Shown here in pieces: positions 8,900 through 21,694 of a stretch of 33,637 nt of DNA. Made by a program: the position numbers and the translations under genes. The number at the start of each line of letters is the position of its first letter. The stretch's first letter is position 1. The notes under the pieces are model-generated. The model was not told the origin of the DNA, made no database searches, and worked only from the letters and a program-made list of their open reading frames with translations. The DNA is from Candidatus Burkholderia verschuerenii (lineage in GTDB: Bacteria > Pseudomonadota > Gammaproteobacteria > Burkholderiales > Burkholderiaceae). The stretch spans positions 1 through 33,637 of the forward strand of contig NZ_LFJJ01000038.1 of NCBI RefSeq assembly GCF_001189365.1, read 5' to 3'.

Positions 8900-11465
8900 G
8901 TGCGTGCGGGTTTGCTGGGATTCGCGGCGGGCGTGTGGTGCCTGCAGCAACAGGCTGCGTTGCCGGACTGGTGCGCGTGGGCCGCGTGGTGCGTGCTCGC
9001 GTTCGTTGCGATCGTCGCGTGGCGTTGGCGGCGTGAATGTGCGTGGCTGGCGCTCGTGGCAATCGCGTGCGCGGGCGGCTTCCTTTACGCCGCGACGCGC
9101 GCCGAACTGCGTCTGAAGCCGCATCTTCCGATCGAGTACGAACAGCGCGATATCAGGCTCAGCGGCTTCGTGCGCGGCCTTCCCGAAGCGAGCGACGAAG
9201 GCACGCGCTTTCTCTTCGAAGTGGAATCGAATGGCGCGGGTCTCGAAGACTTTCCGCGTCTGATCCGGCTGAACTGGATGCCGTCGCCGAAGCTCGAAGC
9301 GGGCCAGCGCTGGACCTTGACGGCGCGTCTCAAGCGTCCTCACAGCGAAGCCAATTTCGGTTTGCGCGACATGGAAGTGTCGATGCTCGAACGCGGCATC
9401 CGCGCGACGGGTTATGTGTCGACGGCATCGACGCCGCATCGTCTTGCGCGCGACGCGCACGGCCCGCTGCTCGCGATCGAGCGTCTGCGTTCGCATCTGC
9501 GTGGGCGCATCGAAAGCGTGCTCGCGGATGCGCCGCATCTCGGCATCGTGGTGGCACTCGCGGTCGGCGCGCAGGACGCCGTCAGCGATGCCGACTGGTC
9601 GCTGATGCGCGCGACGGGCACGAGCCATCTGGTCGCGATATCGGGCCTGCATATCGGCTTAGTCGCGGGACTGGCCGCGTTCGCGTGCGGCTTCGTATGG
9701 CGGCGTTTGCGCTTCCGGTCGATGCCCGCGGCCTTGCTGATCGCCGCGCCCAAGGTGTCGGCGATCGGCGCGACCGCGTGCGCCGCGTTGTACGCCGCGC
9801 TCGCCGGCTTCAACATTCCCGCGCAGCGCACGCTGTGGATGCTGCTCGTTGTCGCGGCGGCGTATCTGTGCGGACGACGGCCGGCGTCGTCGCTGGTGCT
9901 GGGCGCTCGCGTGCGTGCTGATCGCGGATCCGTGGGCGGTGACGTCGCCCGGCTTCTGGCTGTCGTTCGGCGCGGTGGCGGCGATTCTCTACGCGATGGA
10001 ATCGGCCGGACGGCACGCATCGAAACAGCGCGAGGAAGCGGACGATGCGTTCGAATCGCTCGAATGGAACGACTGAGGCGAGGCGATCGCGACCGATGCC
10101 ATCGCGTTCGACGACGATCTGATCGACGAGGCGGAACGCGGCTTCGGCAGCGCGCGCGTGGCGATGTTCATCGGATCGCTGCAACGCGTGATGCGCATCG
10201 TCGGTCGCGCGTGCATGACTGTCTTTGCGGCGCTCGATAAACGCGTGCGCTCGGGCATCCGCGTTCAATACGCCGTGACGCTCGCGCTCGCGCCGCTCAC
10301 GGTCTACTGGTTCTCGCAGATTCCGCTGATCGGCCCGCTCGCCAATGCGTTCGCGATTCCGTGGATCAGCGTCGTCGTCACGCCGGCGACGCTCGCCGGT
10401 CTCGTGCTGCCCGCACCGTTCGATGCCCACGCGTTCCATCTGGCGCCCGCCGCGCTCACGATACTCTGCGACGCGCTCGCCACTTTGTCCGATGCCGCGA
10501 CGCGCCGGCATCTGACGCCGCTTTGGCATCTGCCGCAGCCCGGTCCGTTCGCGTCGATGGCGGCGTGCGCGGGCATCGCGTGGGCGCTCGCGCCGCGCGG
10601 CTGGCCGATGCGCTGCGCCGCGCCGCTCGCGTGGCTGCCTTTGCTCGCATCGGTTGCGCCGGGCGCGCCGGCGGGCGCGTTGCGCGTGACGGCGCTCGAT
10701 ATCGGGCAGGGCTCGGCGCTGCTGGTCGAGACGGCGCATCACGCATTGTTGTTCGATGCCGGTCCCGGCCCGGAATCGACGCATGCGGGCGAGCGCATCA
10801 CCGCGCCGTATCTGCTCGCGGCGGGCGTCTTCAGGCTCGACACGCTGATGATCAGCCACTCCGATTCCGATCACGCGGGCGGCGCGCCAGCCGTGCTCGA
10901 TGCAGTCGGCGTGCGCCAATTGCTCGCCTCGCTGCCCGCCGACGATGCGCTCTGGTCACACGCCCGCGCGCGCGGCGCGCAGACCATGCGATGCGCGGCG
11001 GGACAGCGCTGGCACTGGGACGGCGTCGAGTTTCGCGTGCTGTGGCCCGATGCGGGACCGCTCGCGGGCAAGCCGAATCATCAATCGTGCGTGCTGAAGG
11101 CGACCAGCGCGGCCGGGCGCGCCGTGCTCTTCACCGCCGACATCGAAGCGGACGTCGAGCGCATGCTGATCGCGCGCGATAGCGAGACTTTGCATGCCGA
11201 CGTGCTGATCGCGCCGCATCACGGCAGCCGCACCTCGTCGACCGAGACTTTCCTCGATGCCGTCGGGCCGCTCGCGGCGGTATTTCAGGTAGGCTATCGC
11301 AACCGCTTTCGCCATCCGAATCCGACGGTGTTCGCGCGTTACGCATCGCGCGGCATTCCGCTGTCGCGCAGCGACGAAGACGGCGCGGCGCGCATCGAGA
11401 TCGGTTCGGACATCGTCTTCGAACGCTATCGCGAAACGCACGCGCGCTACTGGATGGGACGCTGA
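8900..11465 (+). pseudogene. comEC: ComEC/Rec2 DNA uptake channel, disrupted by a frameshift and a stop
   Basis: ComEC is the inner-membrane channel through which single-stranded DNA enters during natural transformation. The GTG start at 8900 has GAGG four bases before it and an in-frame stop just upstream. The N-terminal domain (DUF4131-like) and the competence domain with VAISGLHIGLVAG are in the first frame to about 9890. Homology then continues one frame over (ACVLIADPWAVTSPGFWLSF), meets an in-frame TGA at 10074-10076 (after SLEWND) and reopens (GEAIATDAIAFDDD) to 11465. The C-terminal metallo-beta-lactamase-like domain is present, with SHSDSDHAGG and APHHGSRTSS. As read, no full-length protein would be made. 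Both lesions could be sequence errors; if real, the strain lacks the transformation channel. The lolCD-tatD-comEC order argues it was an operon member. Confidence 0.9.
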
Positions 11466-11493
11466 AAACAACCAACGAGGAGGCGTCGTCCGC

Positions 11494-12326
11494 TTGAAAG
11501 AGATCATCCATTTCTCGCACGCCAACGGCTTTCCGGCGTCGACCTATCGCACGATCTTCGCGAGCTGGCGGACGATTTCGAGATTCGCCATATCGAGCGC
11601 TACGGGCATGATCCGCGCTTTCCGGTTTCGCAGGACTGGCCGCATCTCGTCGATCAGTTGCTGGACGACATGAGCCGGTATCGCGACGAATCCGATTCGA
11701 AGGTGTGGCTCGTCGGGCATTCGCTCGGCGGCTATTTGTCGCTGCTGGCGGCGCTGAAAAAGCCGCAATGGGTCAAGGGCGTGGTGATGCTCGATTCGCC
11801 CGTGATCGCGGGCTGGCGCAGCGGCCTGTTGCGCTTCACGCAATGGACGGGTCTCGACGAGCGTCTTTCGCCGGCCGCCGCGACGAAAAAGCGACGCGCG
11901 CAATGGGCGAGCCGCGCCGACGCTTGGCGGCATTTCCACGCGAAGCCCGCCTTCGCGCGCTGGGACGAGCGGATGTTGTCCGACTACATCGATTTCGCGA
12001 TTCCCGCGACGCCATCGGGCGGCGGCGCGCGCTCGCTGGCGTTCGACCGGCATATCGAGTATCTGATCTATCGCACCTTGCCGCACACGCTCGGCGCGCG
12101 GCTCGTGCACGGCGCGCCGGTGCCGGTCGGCTTTCTCGCGGACACGCAGTCGCGCGAAGTGCGCCAGGTCGGGCTCGGCATGACGCAGCGCATCGCGGGC
12201 GGGATCGAGTGGATCGAAGGCAGCCATCTGTTTCCGATGGAACGGCCGATCGAAACGGCGCGCGCCATCGCACGGCTGATTCACGCGCTGTCGCACGATA
12301 CGCGGCGGGAAGCGCACGTCGCCTGA
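11494..12326 (+). pseudogene. Alpha/beta hydrolase with a one-base frameshift near 11562
   Basis: A serine hydrolase of the alpha/beta fold. The nucleophile elbow is GHSLGG, preceded by WLV, and the likely catalytic His is in EGSHLFPMERP near the C terminus. The N-terminal part from TTG at 11494 reads KEIIHFSHANGFPASTYRTIFA, after which homology moves to another frame (ELADDFEIRHIERYGHDPRF). Restoring one G in the run at 11560-11563 (GCGAG to GCGGAG) would give a continuous protein of about 277 residues. GAGGAGG lies ten bases before the TTG. An internal Met at 11658 could start a 222-residue fragment lacking the first strands of the fold. It follows comEC by 28 bases. The substrate is unknown. 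Confidence 0.85.
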
Positions 12327-12402
12327 AAAGGGCGCGAGCGGAGTGCGTCGTAGTGAAATAACTGCATGGAACGTGCGCGATTTCAAGCATGATTTGGTGT
12401 AG

Positions 12403-15041
<2,639 letters not shown>

Positions 15042-15049
15042 GCAGGACG

Positions 15050-15077
15050 CGCGGGCATCGTGAGAGCGATGCCCGCG
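15050..15077 (+). terminator. Hairpin after kdsA, possible terminator
   Basis: A perfect 11-bp stem (CGCGGGCATCG and CGATGCCCGCG) with a 6-base loop begins nine bases after the kdsA stop. It is followed by TTGCAAAAT, so the U tract is weak. It is a reasonable end for the pyrG-kdsA transcript. Confidence 0.55.
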
Positions 15078-16709
<1,632 letters not shown>

Positions 16710-16758
16710 AGCTTTCCGCGCTTTAGCCGATACGCCGTAGTCAGTCTTTTCTTCAGCA

Positions 16759-16789
16759 CGCCGCTCGGTTCGATCATCGCCGGGCGGCG
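16759..16789 (+). terminator. GC-rich hairpin between eno and ftsB
   Basis: Ten base pairs with one G:U (CGCCGCTCGG and CCGGGCGGCG) around an 11-base loop, followed by CTTATTTCG. The U tract is weak. It may attenuate rather than stop eno transcription before ftsB. Confidence 0.35.
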
Positions 16790-16807
16790 CTTATTTCGAC
16801 TACTCGA

Positions 16808-17284
16808 ATGCGGTTCGTCACAGTCGTTCTGATTCTGTTGCTAGCGCTGATTCAATACCCGCTCTGGTGGGGACACGGCGGCTGGCTGCGCGTGCACGAA
16901 TTGCAGCAGCAACTCGCGCAACAGACCGACAAGAACACCACCCTGAAACTGCGCAACGAGCACGTGCAGGGCGAAGTGCAGGACCTGCAGAACGGCACCA
17001 GCGCCGTCGAAGAGCGTGCGCGCTACGAGATGGGCATGGTCAAGGACAGCGAGGTCTTCGTGCAGTTCGTCTCGCCGAACTCGACCGCGCCGGTCAACTC
17101 CGCGAACGTGCCGGGCATGAACGACGGTTCGACGCGCGGACAGGTATCGGCGGCGCCGCTGCGCGTGGTGCCGAATCCGGTATCGCGTTCGAAGCAGGAA
17201 TTGCGCGACGCGGATCGCAAGGCGCAAAAGGAAAAGGAAAAGGCCGCCGAGGCGAAGAAGAAACAGCAGGGCGCGGCGAACTGA
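16808..17284 (+). CDS. ftsB: Cell division protein FtsB
   Basis: A small bitopic septum protein that forms the FtsQ-FtsB-FtsL complex at the division site. The protein is 158 residues. One membrane segment lies at residues 4-21 ([18 protein letters not shown]), then a coiled-coil of [17 protein letters not shown] and VQGEVQDLQ heptads, and the family motif [13 protein letters not shown] near 70-82. The E. coli protein has 103 residues; the extra C-terminal part here (about 95-158) is Pro/Ser-rich then strongly charged ([17 protein letters not shown]) and is probably disordered. The eno-ftsB linkage supports the call. A strong terminator follows. Confidence 0.92.
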   Translation: MRFVTVVLILLLALIQYPLWWGHGGWLRVHELQQQLAQQTDKNTTLKLRNEHVQGEVQDLQNGTSAVEERARYEMGMVKDSEVFVQFVSPNSTAPVNSANVPGMNDGSTRGQVSAAPLRVVPNPVSRSKQELRDADRKAQKEKEKAAEAKKKQQGAAN

Positions 17285-17311
17285 ACGTCGTCGTGTCAAA
17301 CATCACCAAGC

Positions 17312-17348
17312 AAAAATGGCGCAGTCTTCACGACTGCGCCATTTTTTT
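17312..17348. terminator. Bidirectional Rho-independent terminator
   Basis: A perfect 12-bp stem (AATGGCGCAGTC at 17315-17326, GACTGCGCCATT at 17332-17343) with loop TTCAC, flanked by AAAAA on the left and a run of T on the right (TTTTTTT). It sits between the converging ftsB and lipoprotein genes and should stop both. Confidence 0.92.
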
Positions 17349-17378
17349 CGCCTGTGCGCAATGGAAACGCGCGCGGGC

Positions 17379-17729
17379 TTACCAGCCCCAGCCGATTCCC
17401 GTGCCCCAGCCAGAACCGCCCCAGCCGCCGCTCGAATATCCGCCGTACACGCTGACCGGTGCGGGCGCCGGCGTGTAGTAGTTGGACATCATCTTGGCGT
17501 CGTTGCCCATTTGCGCGGCCTTCTGCGATTCGGCGAGCGCCTGCTTGTCGATGGCGTTGTAGCGATCCATCTGCTGCTGCGGGGTCAGCGCCTGCTGCGG
17601 CGGCGCGGCCGAATCTGGCAGACGGCTATAAATGGGCGACGGGCCCGGCGGGTCCATCGCGCAGCCGGTCATCAGCGCCGCGACGGCGACGCATGCCGGC
17701 AATGTCCAGTTCAAAGTTGCGGTCTTCAT
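17379..17729 (-). CDS. Small lipoprotein of unknown function
   Basis: A 116-residue predicted lipoprotein. Its signal peptide (MKTATLNWTLPACVAVAA) ends in the lipobox LMTGC, giving a mature N-terminal Cys near residue 22. Asp at mature position +2 is not present (AM follows), so by the E. coli rule it would be carried to the outer membrane, which fits with lolCD nearby only by chance. The middle is Gln-rich (PPQQALTPQQQMDRY) and the C terminus is Gly/Trp/Tyr-rich (YGGYSSGGWGGSGWG). I chose ATG at 17729 because GGAGG lies eight bases before it. No family is recognised; similar short proteins are common beside hslO in Burkholderiaceae (from memory). Confidence 0.8.
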   Translation of the reverse strand: MKTATLNWTLPACVAVAALMTGCAMDPPGPSPIYSRLPDSAAPPQQALTPQQQMDRYNAIDKQALAESQKAAQMGNDAKMMSNYYTPAPAPVSVYGGYSSGGWGGSGWGTGIGWGW

Positions 17730-17786
17730 ATCTGCGACCTCCAGCGGGCCGGACGACTCCATCGAAACGCCAATCATAGCGCGCGG

Positions 17787-17813
17787 GCGTCGCCGCTCAT
17801 CGTGCGGCGACGC
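17787..17813. other. Hairpin between hslO and the lipoprotein gene
   Basis: A perfect 10-bp stem (GCGTCGCCGC and GCGGCGACGC) with a 7-base loop lies about 50 bases after the hslO stop. Neither side has a T run. It may stabilise the hslO 3' end or be a weak terminator. Confidence 0.45.
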
Positions 17814-17860
17814 CGTGCCGCGCTGCTCGAACATCGGGCGAAACGCCGGCCGGATAAGGC

Positions 17861-18813
17861 TCAGTGGCGCTGATCGGGTGCCGGATTGACTCCTTGTGAG
17901 AGCCCTTTTGCGACAAAAAGTTGCGCAACGTCGACCGGATCGAACTCATAGCGCTGATTGCAGAACTCGCAGTGCACCTCGACGCTGCCGCGCTCCTGAA
18001 TCACGCTGTCCACTTCCTCGCGGCCGAGCATCTTCAGCATGCCGCCCACTTTTTCGCGCGAGCAGGTGCACTGGAAGCGCGCCGACGTCGGCTCGAAGTG
18101 ACGCACGTTTTCCTGCCAGAACAGCCGGCGGAACACGGTTTCCGGTTCTTCCTTGAGCAATTCGTCGGTAGAAAGCGTGCCGCCGAGATGGCAGACGCGT
18201 TGCCACGTATCGGCGCGTCGTGCTCGCCCGCGTGCGGGACGATGCCGCCATCGCCCCGCAGCTTCTGCGGCAGCATGCCGACCGCGCGATCGGTATCCGC
18301 CGCCAGCCACAGGCGCGTGTCGAGCTGCTCCGAGTGATGCATGTAGTGCTCGAGCACCTGCGACATCGACGTGAGCGGCCCATGCTCGTCCGACAACGGC
18401 ACGATGCCCTGATAGGGCTGCTGGCCGGGCTTCTTGTCCGCCGGATCGAGCGTGATCACGCAGCGGCCCTGGCCGTTGCGGTTCAGCAGTTCGGTGAGCG
18501 GCATGTCGTCGGTGAGTTCGTCTTCCGCGCCCTCGACGAGCTTGGCCGTCGCGCGCAGCGTCAGGTTCGAATTGCACTGCACGACCAGCATCTTCACGGG
18601 GCCATCGCCGTAGATCTGCATGATGAGCGTGCCGTCGAACTTGAGATTCGCCGACATCAGTGCGCAGGCGGCCATCATCTCGCCGAGCACGTTGCGCAGG
18701 GCGGGCGGATACGAGCGGCGCGCGAGCACTTCCTGCCACGCCTGACGCAGCGAGACGATCTCGCCGTGCACCGGCGCCGCGTTGAACATGAATTTTTGCA
18801 ACTGGTCGTTCAC
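17861..18813 (-). pseudogene. hslO: Redox-regulated chaperone Hsp33, frameshifted near 18212
   Basis: Hsp33 is a cytoplasmic holdase activated by oxidation, using a C-terminal zinc site with four cysteines. The N-terminal frame starts at 18813 (MNDQLQKFMFNAAPVHGEIV) and reads family sequence to PHAGEHDA. Homology then continues in another frame (DTWQRVCHLGGTLSTDELL) to the stop at 17861. The zinc cysteines are all present in the second frame (CTC in FQCTCSREKVGG, CEFC in HCEFCNQRYEFD). Adding one base at 18212-18213 (for example GCGCCG to GCGGCCG) would join them. As read, the protein would lose its redox switch domain. The gene is 41 bases after the gamma-carbonic-anhydrase-like gene, likely one transcript. 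Confidence 0.88.
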
Positions 18814-18854
18814 AACTCTTCCTTGGGTAATGGGGGCAACCTGCTCGCCGGCGT

Positions 18855-19379
18855 TCAGCCGATACGCACGAGCTGCGCCTTATAGAATTCGCGGCGGTCC
18901 GTATAACTTTTCGCGGACGCGCGCATGCGGGCGATATCCGCCTCCGTCGCCTGACGCACCGCGCGCGCCGGCGAGCCGAGAATCACCGAATTATCGGGAA
19001 ACACCTTGCCTTCCGTGACCAGCGCGCCCGCGCCAACCAGACAGTTGCGGCCGATCACCGCGCCATTCAAGACCACCGCCTGAATCGCGATCAGACAGCC
19101 GTCGCCGATGGTGCAGCCATGCAGCATCGCCTGATGCCCGACCGTGACGCCTTCGCCGATATTCAGCGGATAGCCCGGATCCGCGTGCAGCACGGCGCTT
19201 TCCTGCACGTTGCTGTCGCGGCCGACGCGAATCGGCTCGTTGTCGCCGCGCAGCGTGGCGCCGAACCAGACGCTGGCGTTTTCTTCGAGCGTCACCTGGC
19301 CGATGATGGTCGCGGTGTCGGCGAGAAACACGCTTTCGTGGATCGTGGGGGCGTGGTCGCCGAGCTTGTAGATGGACAC
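18855..19379 (-). CDS. Gamma-class carbonic anhydrase-like protein (YrdA/PaaY type)
   Basis: A 174-residue left-handed beta-helix protein made of hexapeptide repeats (IGQVTL, IGEGVTVG, IGDGCLIAIQ, IGRNCLVGAGA). Three histidines match the gamma carbonic anhydrase metal ligands in spacing: His65 (VLHAD), His82 (VGHQ) and His87 (LHG). The family forms trimers with the metal between subunits; many members bind zinc but have low or no carbonic anhydrase activity. The C-terminal helix ends QLVRIG. It precedes hslO on the same strand. It is the last chromosomal gene before the integrated element begins. Confidence 0.9.
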   Translation of the reverse strand: MSIYKLGDHAPTIHESVFLADTATIIGQVTLEENASVWFGATLRGDNEPIRVGRDSNVQESAVLHADPGYPLNIGEGVTVGHQAMLHGCTIGDGCLIAIQAVVLNGAVIGRNCLVGAGALVTEGKVFPDNSVILGSPARAVRQATEADIARMRASAKSYTDRREFYKAQLVRIG

Positions 19380-19413
19380 TGTGTCTCCTGTCGCGTGATG
19401 TCGGATGGCGGGA

Positions 19414-19421
19414 TTTTTTAT
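19414..19421. other. Candidate attL core (TTTTTTAT)
   Basis: The octamer TTTTTTAT lies 175 bases before the integrase start and 34 bases after the last chromosomal gene's start codon. It fits TTTTTYAT, the attachment core I recall for Tn4371-family elements. T-rich octamers occur by chance, and the right copy is outside the window, so this is a candidate only. Confidence 0.4.
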
Positions 19422-19596
19422 TTCAGGATGGCTCTCGCATCGACATTCGCCTGACTACGCTACAGCCCGATGCAGCAGGTTTATCAAGGGCTTGAGCCAG
19501 TTCAGCATATGCCGGTGCTTTACGAAACTCGACCCTGTTTCCCATCTGGTGGCCCCCATAAGGCTCTTGGGAACAGTACCCTTCCGGAGAGTCGTC

Positions 19597-20796
19597 ATGG
19601 CAAAAATCAAGCTCACCAAGTCTGCGGTCGATGCGGCTCAAGCCGCAGCGCAGATCGTTGAACTCCGCGACACCGTAGTACCCAGCTTCCTCTGCAAGAT
19701 TACCCCAGCGGGGCGCAAGGTGTTTATGCTCCAGTATCGGACAAACGCCGGGGAGCGTCGCAAACCGGCCTTGGGCCAATATGGAGAACTGACGGTCGAA
19801 CAGGCGCGATCATTGGCGCAGGAATGGTTGGCACAGGTCCGTCGGGGTGGCGATCCGGCTGCGGACAAGGCCGCAGCACGCAAGGCCCCTACTGTCAGGG
19901 AGTTGTGCACCAAGTTTATGGAGGACTACTCGCGACAGCGGAACAAACCAAGCACCCAGGCGGGATATCAGGGCGTCGTCGATCGCAATATCGTTCCGAT
20001 GATCGGCCGGATGAAAGTCCAGGACGTCAAGCGTCCGGACGTAGCTCTCATGATGAAGAAGATGGCCCACAAACCAGCCGACGCAAACCGGACCTTCAGC
20101 GTCATGCGCCGGATGTTCAATCTTGCCGAAATTTGGGGCTACCGCCCCGATGGGACCAACCCGTGTAGACACGTCCCGATGTTTCCCAACGAAAGGGCAA
20201 CTCACCTGATCAGTGACGAGGACATGGGTCGGCTGTTCAGGCAGCTCGACAAGATTGAGGACGAGCGATCAGAAAATTATGTCATTCCGCTGGCAATCCG
20301 CCTGCAATTTGAGTTTGCCGCGCGTCGCTCTGAAATCGTCGCACTAGAATGGGATTGGATTGATTTGGAAAACCGGCATGTGGTCTGGCCCGACAGTAAG
20401 ACCGGTGGCATGTCCAAGCCCATGAGCGAGGAAGCTTGGCGATTGCTATCCGTGGCGCCGGGGGTAGAGGGAAGCCCCTACGTGCTACCGTCCCCCCGCC
20501 ACGCGGGCCGGCATCTCACCACTAGCGAATATTATGGTGGTTGGAGGCGGGCCCTGAAGGCCGCCGGTGCGACGCACGTGGGCACACACGGAATCCGCCA
20601 CAGATCGGCGACCGATATTGCCAATTCAGGTATCCCAGTGAAGGTCGGCATGGCGCTGACAGCGCACAAGACGGTGGCGATGTTCATGCGCTATGTGCAC
20701 ACGGAAGACGACCCTGTGCACGAGGCTGCCGAACTGGTGGCAAGGCGGCGCAAGGCCATTATTGGCGATAAACACGTTGCGGAGACCTCGCAATGA
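19597..20796 (+). CDS. int: Tyrosine recombinase / integrase
   Basis: Site-specific integrase of the element, 399 residues. An N-terminal Arm-binding domain of the DUF4102 type (MAKIKLTKSAVDAAQ, VPSFLCKITPAGRKVFMLQ) is followed by a SAM-like core-binding domain (about 105-190) and the catalytic domain. Catalytic residues are Arg243 (AARRSE), His331 and Arg334 (HGIR), His357 (LTAHKTV) and Tyr366 (RYVH), so it looks active. I chose ATG at 19597 with GGAGAG eight bases upstream; the open frame reaches back to 19405 but without family sequence. The sequence, especially GTHGIRHRSATDIANSGIP, resembles the Tn4371-type ICE integrases as I remember them. It faces into the element and sits at its left end. 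Confidence 0.93.
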   Translation: MAKIKLTKSAVDAAQAAAQIVELRDTVVPSFLCKITPAGRKVFMLQYRTNAGERRKPALGQYGELTVEQARSLAQEWLAQVRRGGDPAADKAAARKAPTVRELCTKFMEDYSRQRNKPSTQAGYQGVVDRNIVPMIGRMKVQDVKRPDVALMMKKMAHKPADANRTFSVMRRMFNLAEIWGYRPDGTNPCRHVPMFPNERATHLISDEDMGRLFRQLDKIEDERSENYVIPLAIRLQFEFAARRSEIVALEWDWIDLENRHVVWPDSKTGGMSKPMSEEAWRLLSVAPGVEGSPYVLPSPRHAGRHLTTSEYYGGWRRALKAAGATHVGTHGIRHRSATDIANSGIPVKVGMALTAHKTVAMFMRYVHTEDDPVHEAAELVARRRKAIIGDKHVAETSQ

Positions 20797-20908
20797 CGTC
20801 CAACCAGACTTTTCTTCGCTTGCCGCCGCGCTAGCGACGTGGCGGCAAGCTGGTGCCGAGACGACAAAATCGGCCGGCCGGCACGGCTTTGAAGATTTTC
20901 CTTGTATT

Positions 20909-20928
20909 TTATATCCGAACGGATATAA
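20909..20928. promoter_or_regulatory. Palindromic operator upstream of the toxin-antitoxin pair
   Basis: A perfect 9-bp inverted repeat, TTATATCCG and CGGATATAA, separated by AA, ends three bases before the toxin ATG. It overlaps AT-rich promoter-like sequence. This is the expected place for the HigA-type antitoxin to bind and repress its own operon. Confidence 0.75.
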
Positions 20929-20931
20929 GCT

Positions 20932-21294
20932 ATGACTGAAAAACGCAGGCTCTTGTTCTGGGAAGGTTCGTCCAAAAAGGATTTCAAGGCGTTTCCGACC
21001 CCTGTCCAGAAAGACATGGGCGTGGCCCTGTTTGTCGTGCAACTGGGCGGCATGCCGGGTTCAGTCAAGCCGTGGAAGGGATTGGGTTCGGGTGTGTATG
21101 AACTGGTCGAGGACCATCGTGGCGATACCTTCCGTGCCGTCTATACCGTGCGAATAGGTGATGCGGTTCATGTCTTGCACGCGTTTCAGAAAAAATCGAA
21201 ATCCAGCATCTCTACTCCACAGCCGGACGTTGAATTGGTTGAAAAGCGATTAAAGGCAGTGCTCGCCCGCCACGGGCCAAGCGGGAGGACGTGA
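20932..21294 (+). CDS. RelE/HigB-type toxin (phage Gp49-like family)
   Basis: A 120-residue basic protein of the family called phage-derived Gp49-like or DUF891, part of the RelE/ParE superfamily. Such toxins are usually mRNA interferases that cut mRNA on the ribosome. Diagnostic parts are WEGSSKKDFKAFP near the N terminus, KPWKGLGSGVYELVEDHRGD in the middle, then FRAVYTVRIGDAVHVLHAFQKKSK. The toxin gene precedes the antitoxin and overlaps it by one base, the HigBA order. A palindrome sits at its start. Such pairs are common next to integrases and help keep the element. Confidence 0.88.
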   Translation: MTEKRRLLFWEGSSKKDFKAFPTPVQKDMGVALFVVQLGGMPGSVKPWKGLGSGVYELVEDHRGDTFRAVYTVRIGDAVHVLHAFQKKSKSSISTPQPDVELVEKRLKAVLARHGPSGRT

Positions 21295-21614
21295 TGAAAC
21301 GCAAAGACAATTTACAGGGCACCGAAAACGTTCTTGTTGACCTTGGCTTCGAGGATGCAGAAGAGCTTTCGGCCAAAACTGCGCTCGCGCTCAAGCTCAA
21401 CGCATTGCTCGACAGACGAGGACTCAGTCAAATGGAGGCGGCGACCCTTACCGGGATGACCCAGCCGAAAGTATCGCAGATTCGTCGGTACAAGCTTCAG
21501 AACATTTCGCTTGAGCGATTGATGCAAGCGCTGGTGTCACTCGATCAGCACGTGGAGATTATCGTGCAACCCGCCTATCAGACCCACGCAGCTGGTATCA
21601 CGGTTGCAGCCTGA
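21294..21614 (+). CDS. XRE-family antitoxin (HigA-like)
   Basis: A 106-residue helix-turn-helix protein that should neutralise the upstream toxin and repress the operon. The HTH lies about residues 42-65 (GLSQMEAATLTGMTQPKVSQ), preceded by FEDAEELSAKTALALKLN, typical of the partner of Gp49-like toxins. The ATG at 21294 has GGAGG six bases before it. A GTG at 21291 in the same frame is the alternative and adds one residue. The ATG shares its A with the toxin's TGA, so translation is coupled. Confidence 0.9.
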   Translation: MKRKDNLQGTENVLVDLGFEDAEELSAKTALALKLNALLDRRGLSQMEAATLTGMTQPKVSQIRRYKLQNISLERLMQALVSLDQHVEIIVQPAYQTHAAGITVAA

Positions 21615-21621
21615 GTATGTC

Positions 21622-21690
21622 GGTCTCCGATCGGAGACCTCAGTGTCGAAGCGACACCAACATCGAACGGGCGATGCATCTGCATCGCCC
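21622..21690. other. Three consecutive inverted repeats between converging genes
   Basis: In 69 bases there are three perfect inverted repeats: an 18-base palindrome GGTCTCCGATCGGAGACC (21622-21639), GTGTCG-AAG-CGACAC (21643-21657) and GGGCGATGCA-TC-TGCATCGCCC (21669-21690). They lie between the antitoxin stop and the end of the OLD-type nuclease gene. The third is a likely terminator stem in both directions though without a T run. Confidence 0.6.
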
Positions 21691-21694
21691 GTCA

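Noticed and set aside
19380-19596. Possible tRNA fragment at the integration site
   Set aside because: No cloverleaf or T-arm consensus (GGTTCRAATCC) is found, and no tRNA gene is seen anywhere in the window.
21622-21690. CRISPR-like repeats
   Set aside because: The three palindromes differ in sequence and have no regular spacers. No repeat-spacer pattern is seen elsewhere in the window.
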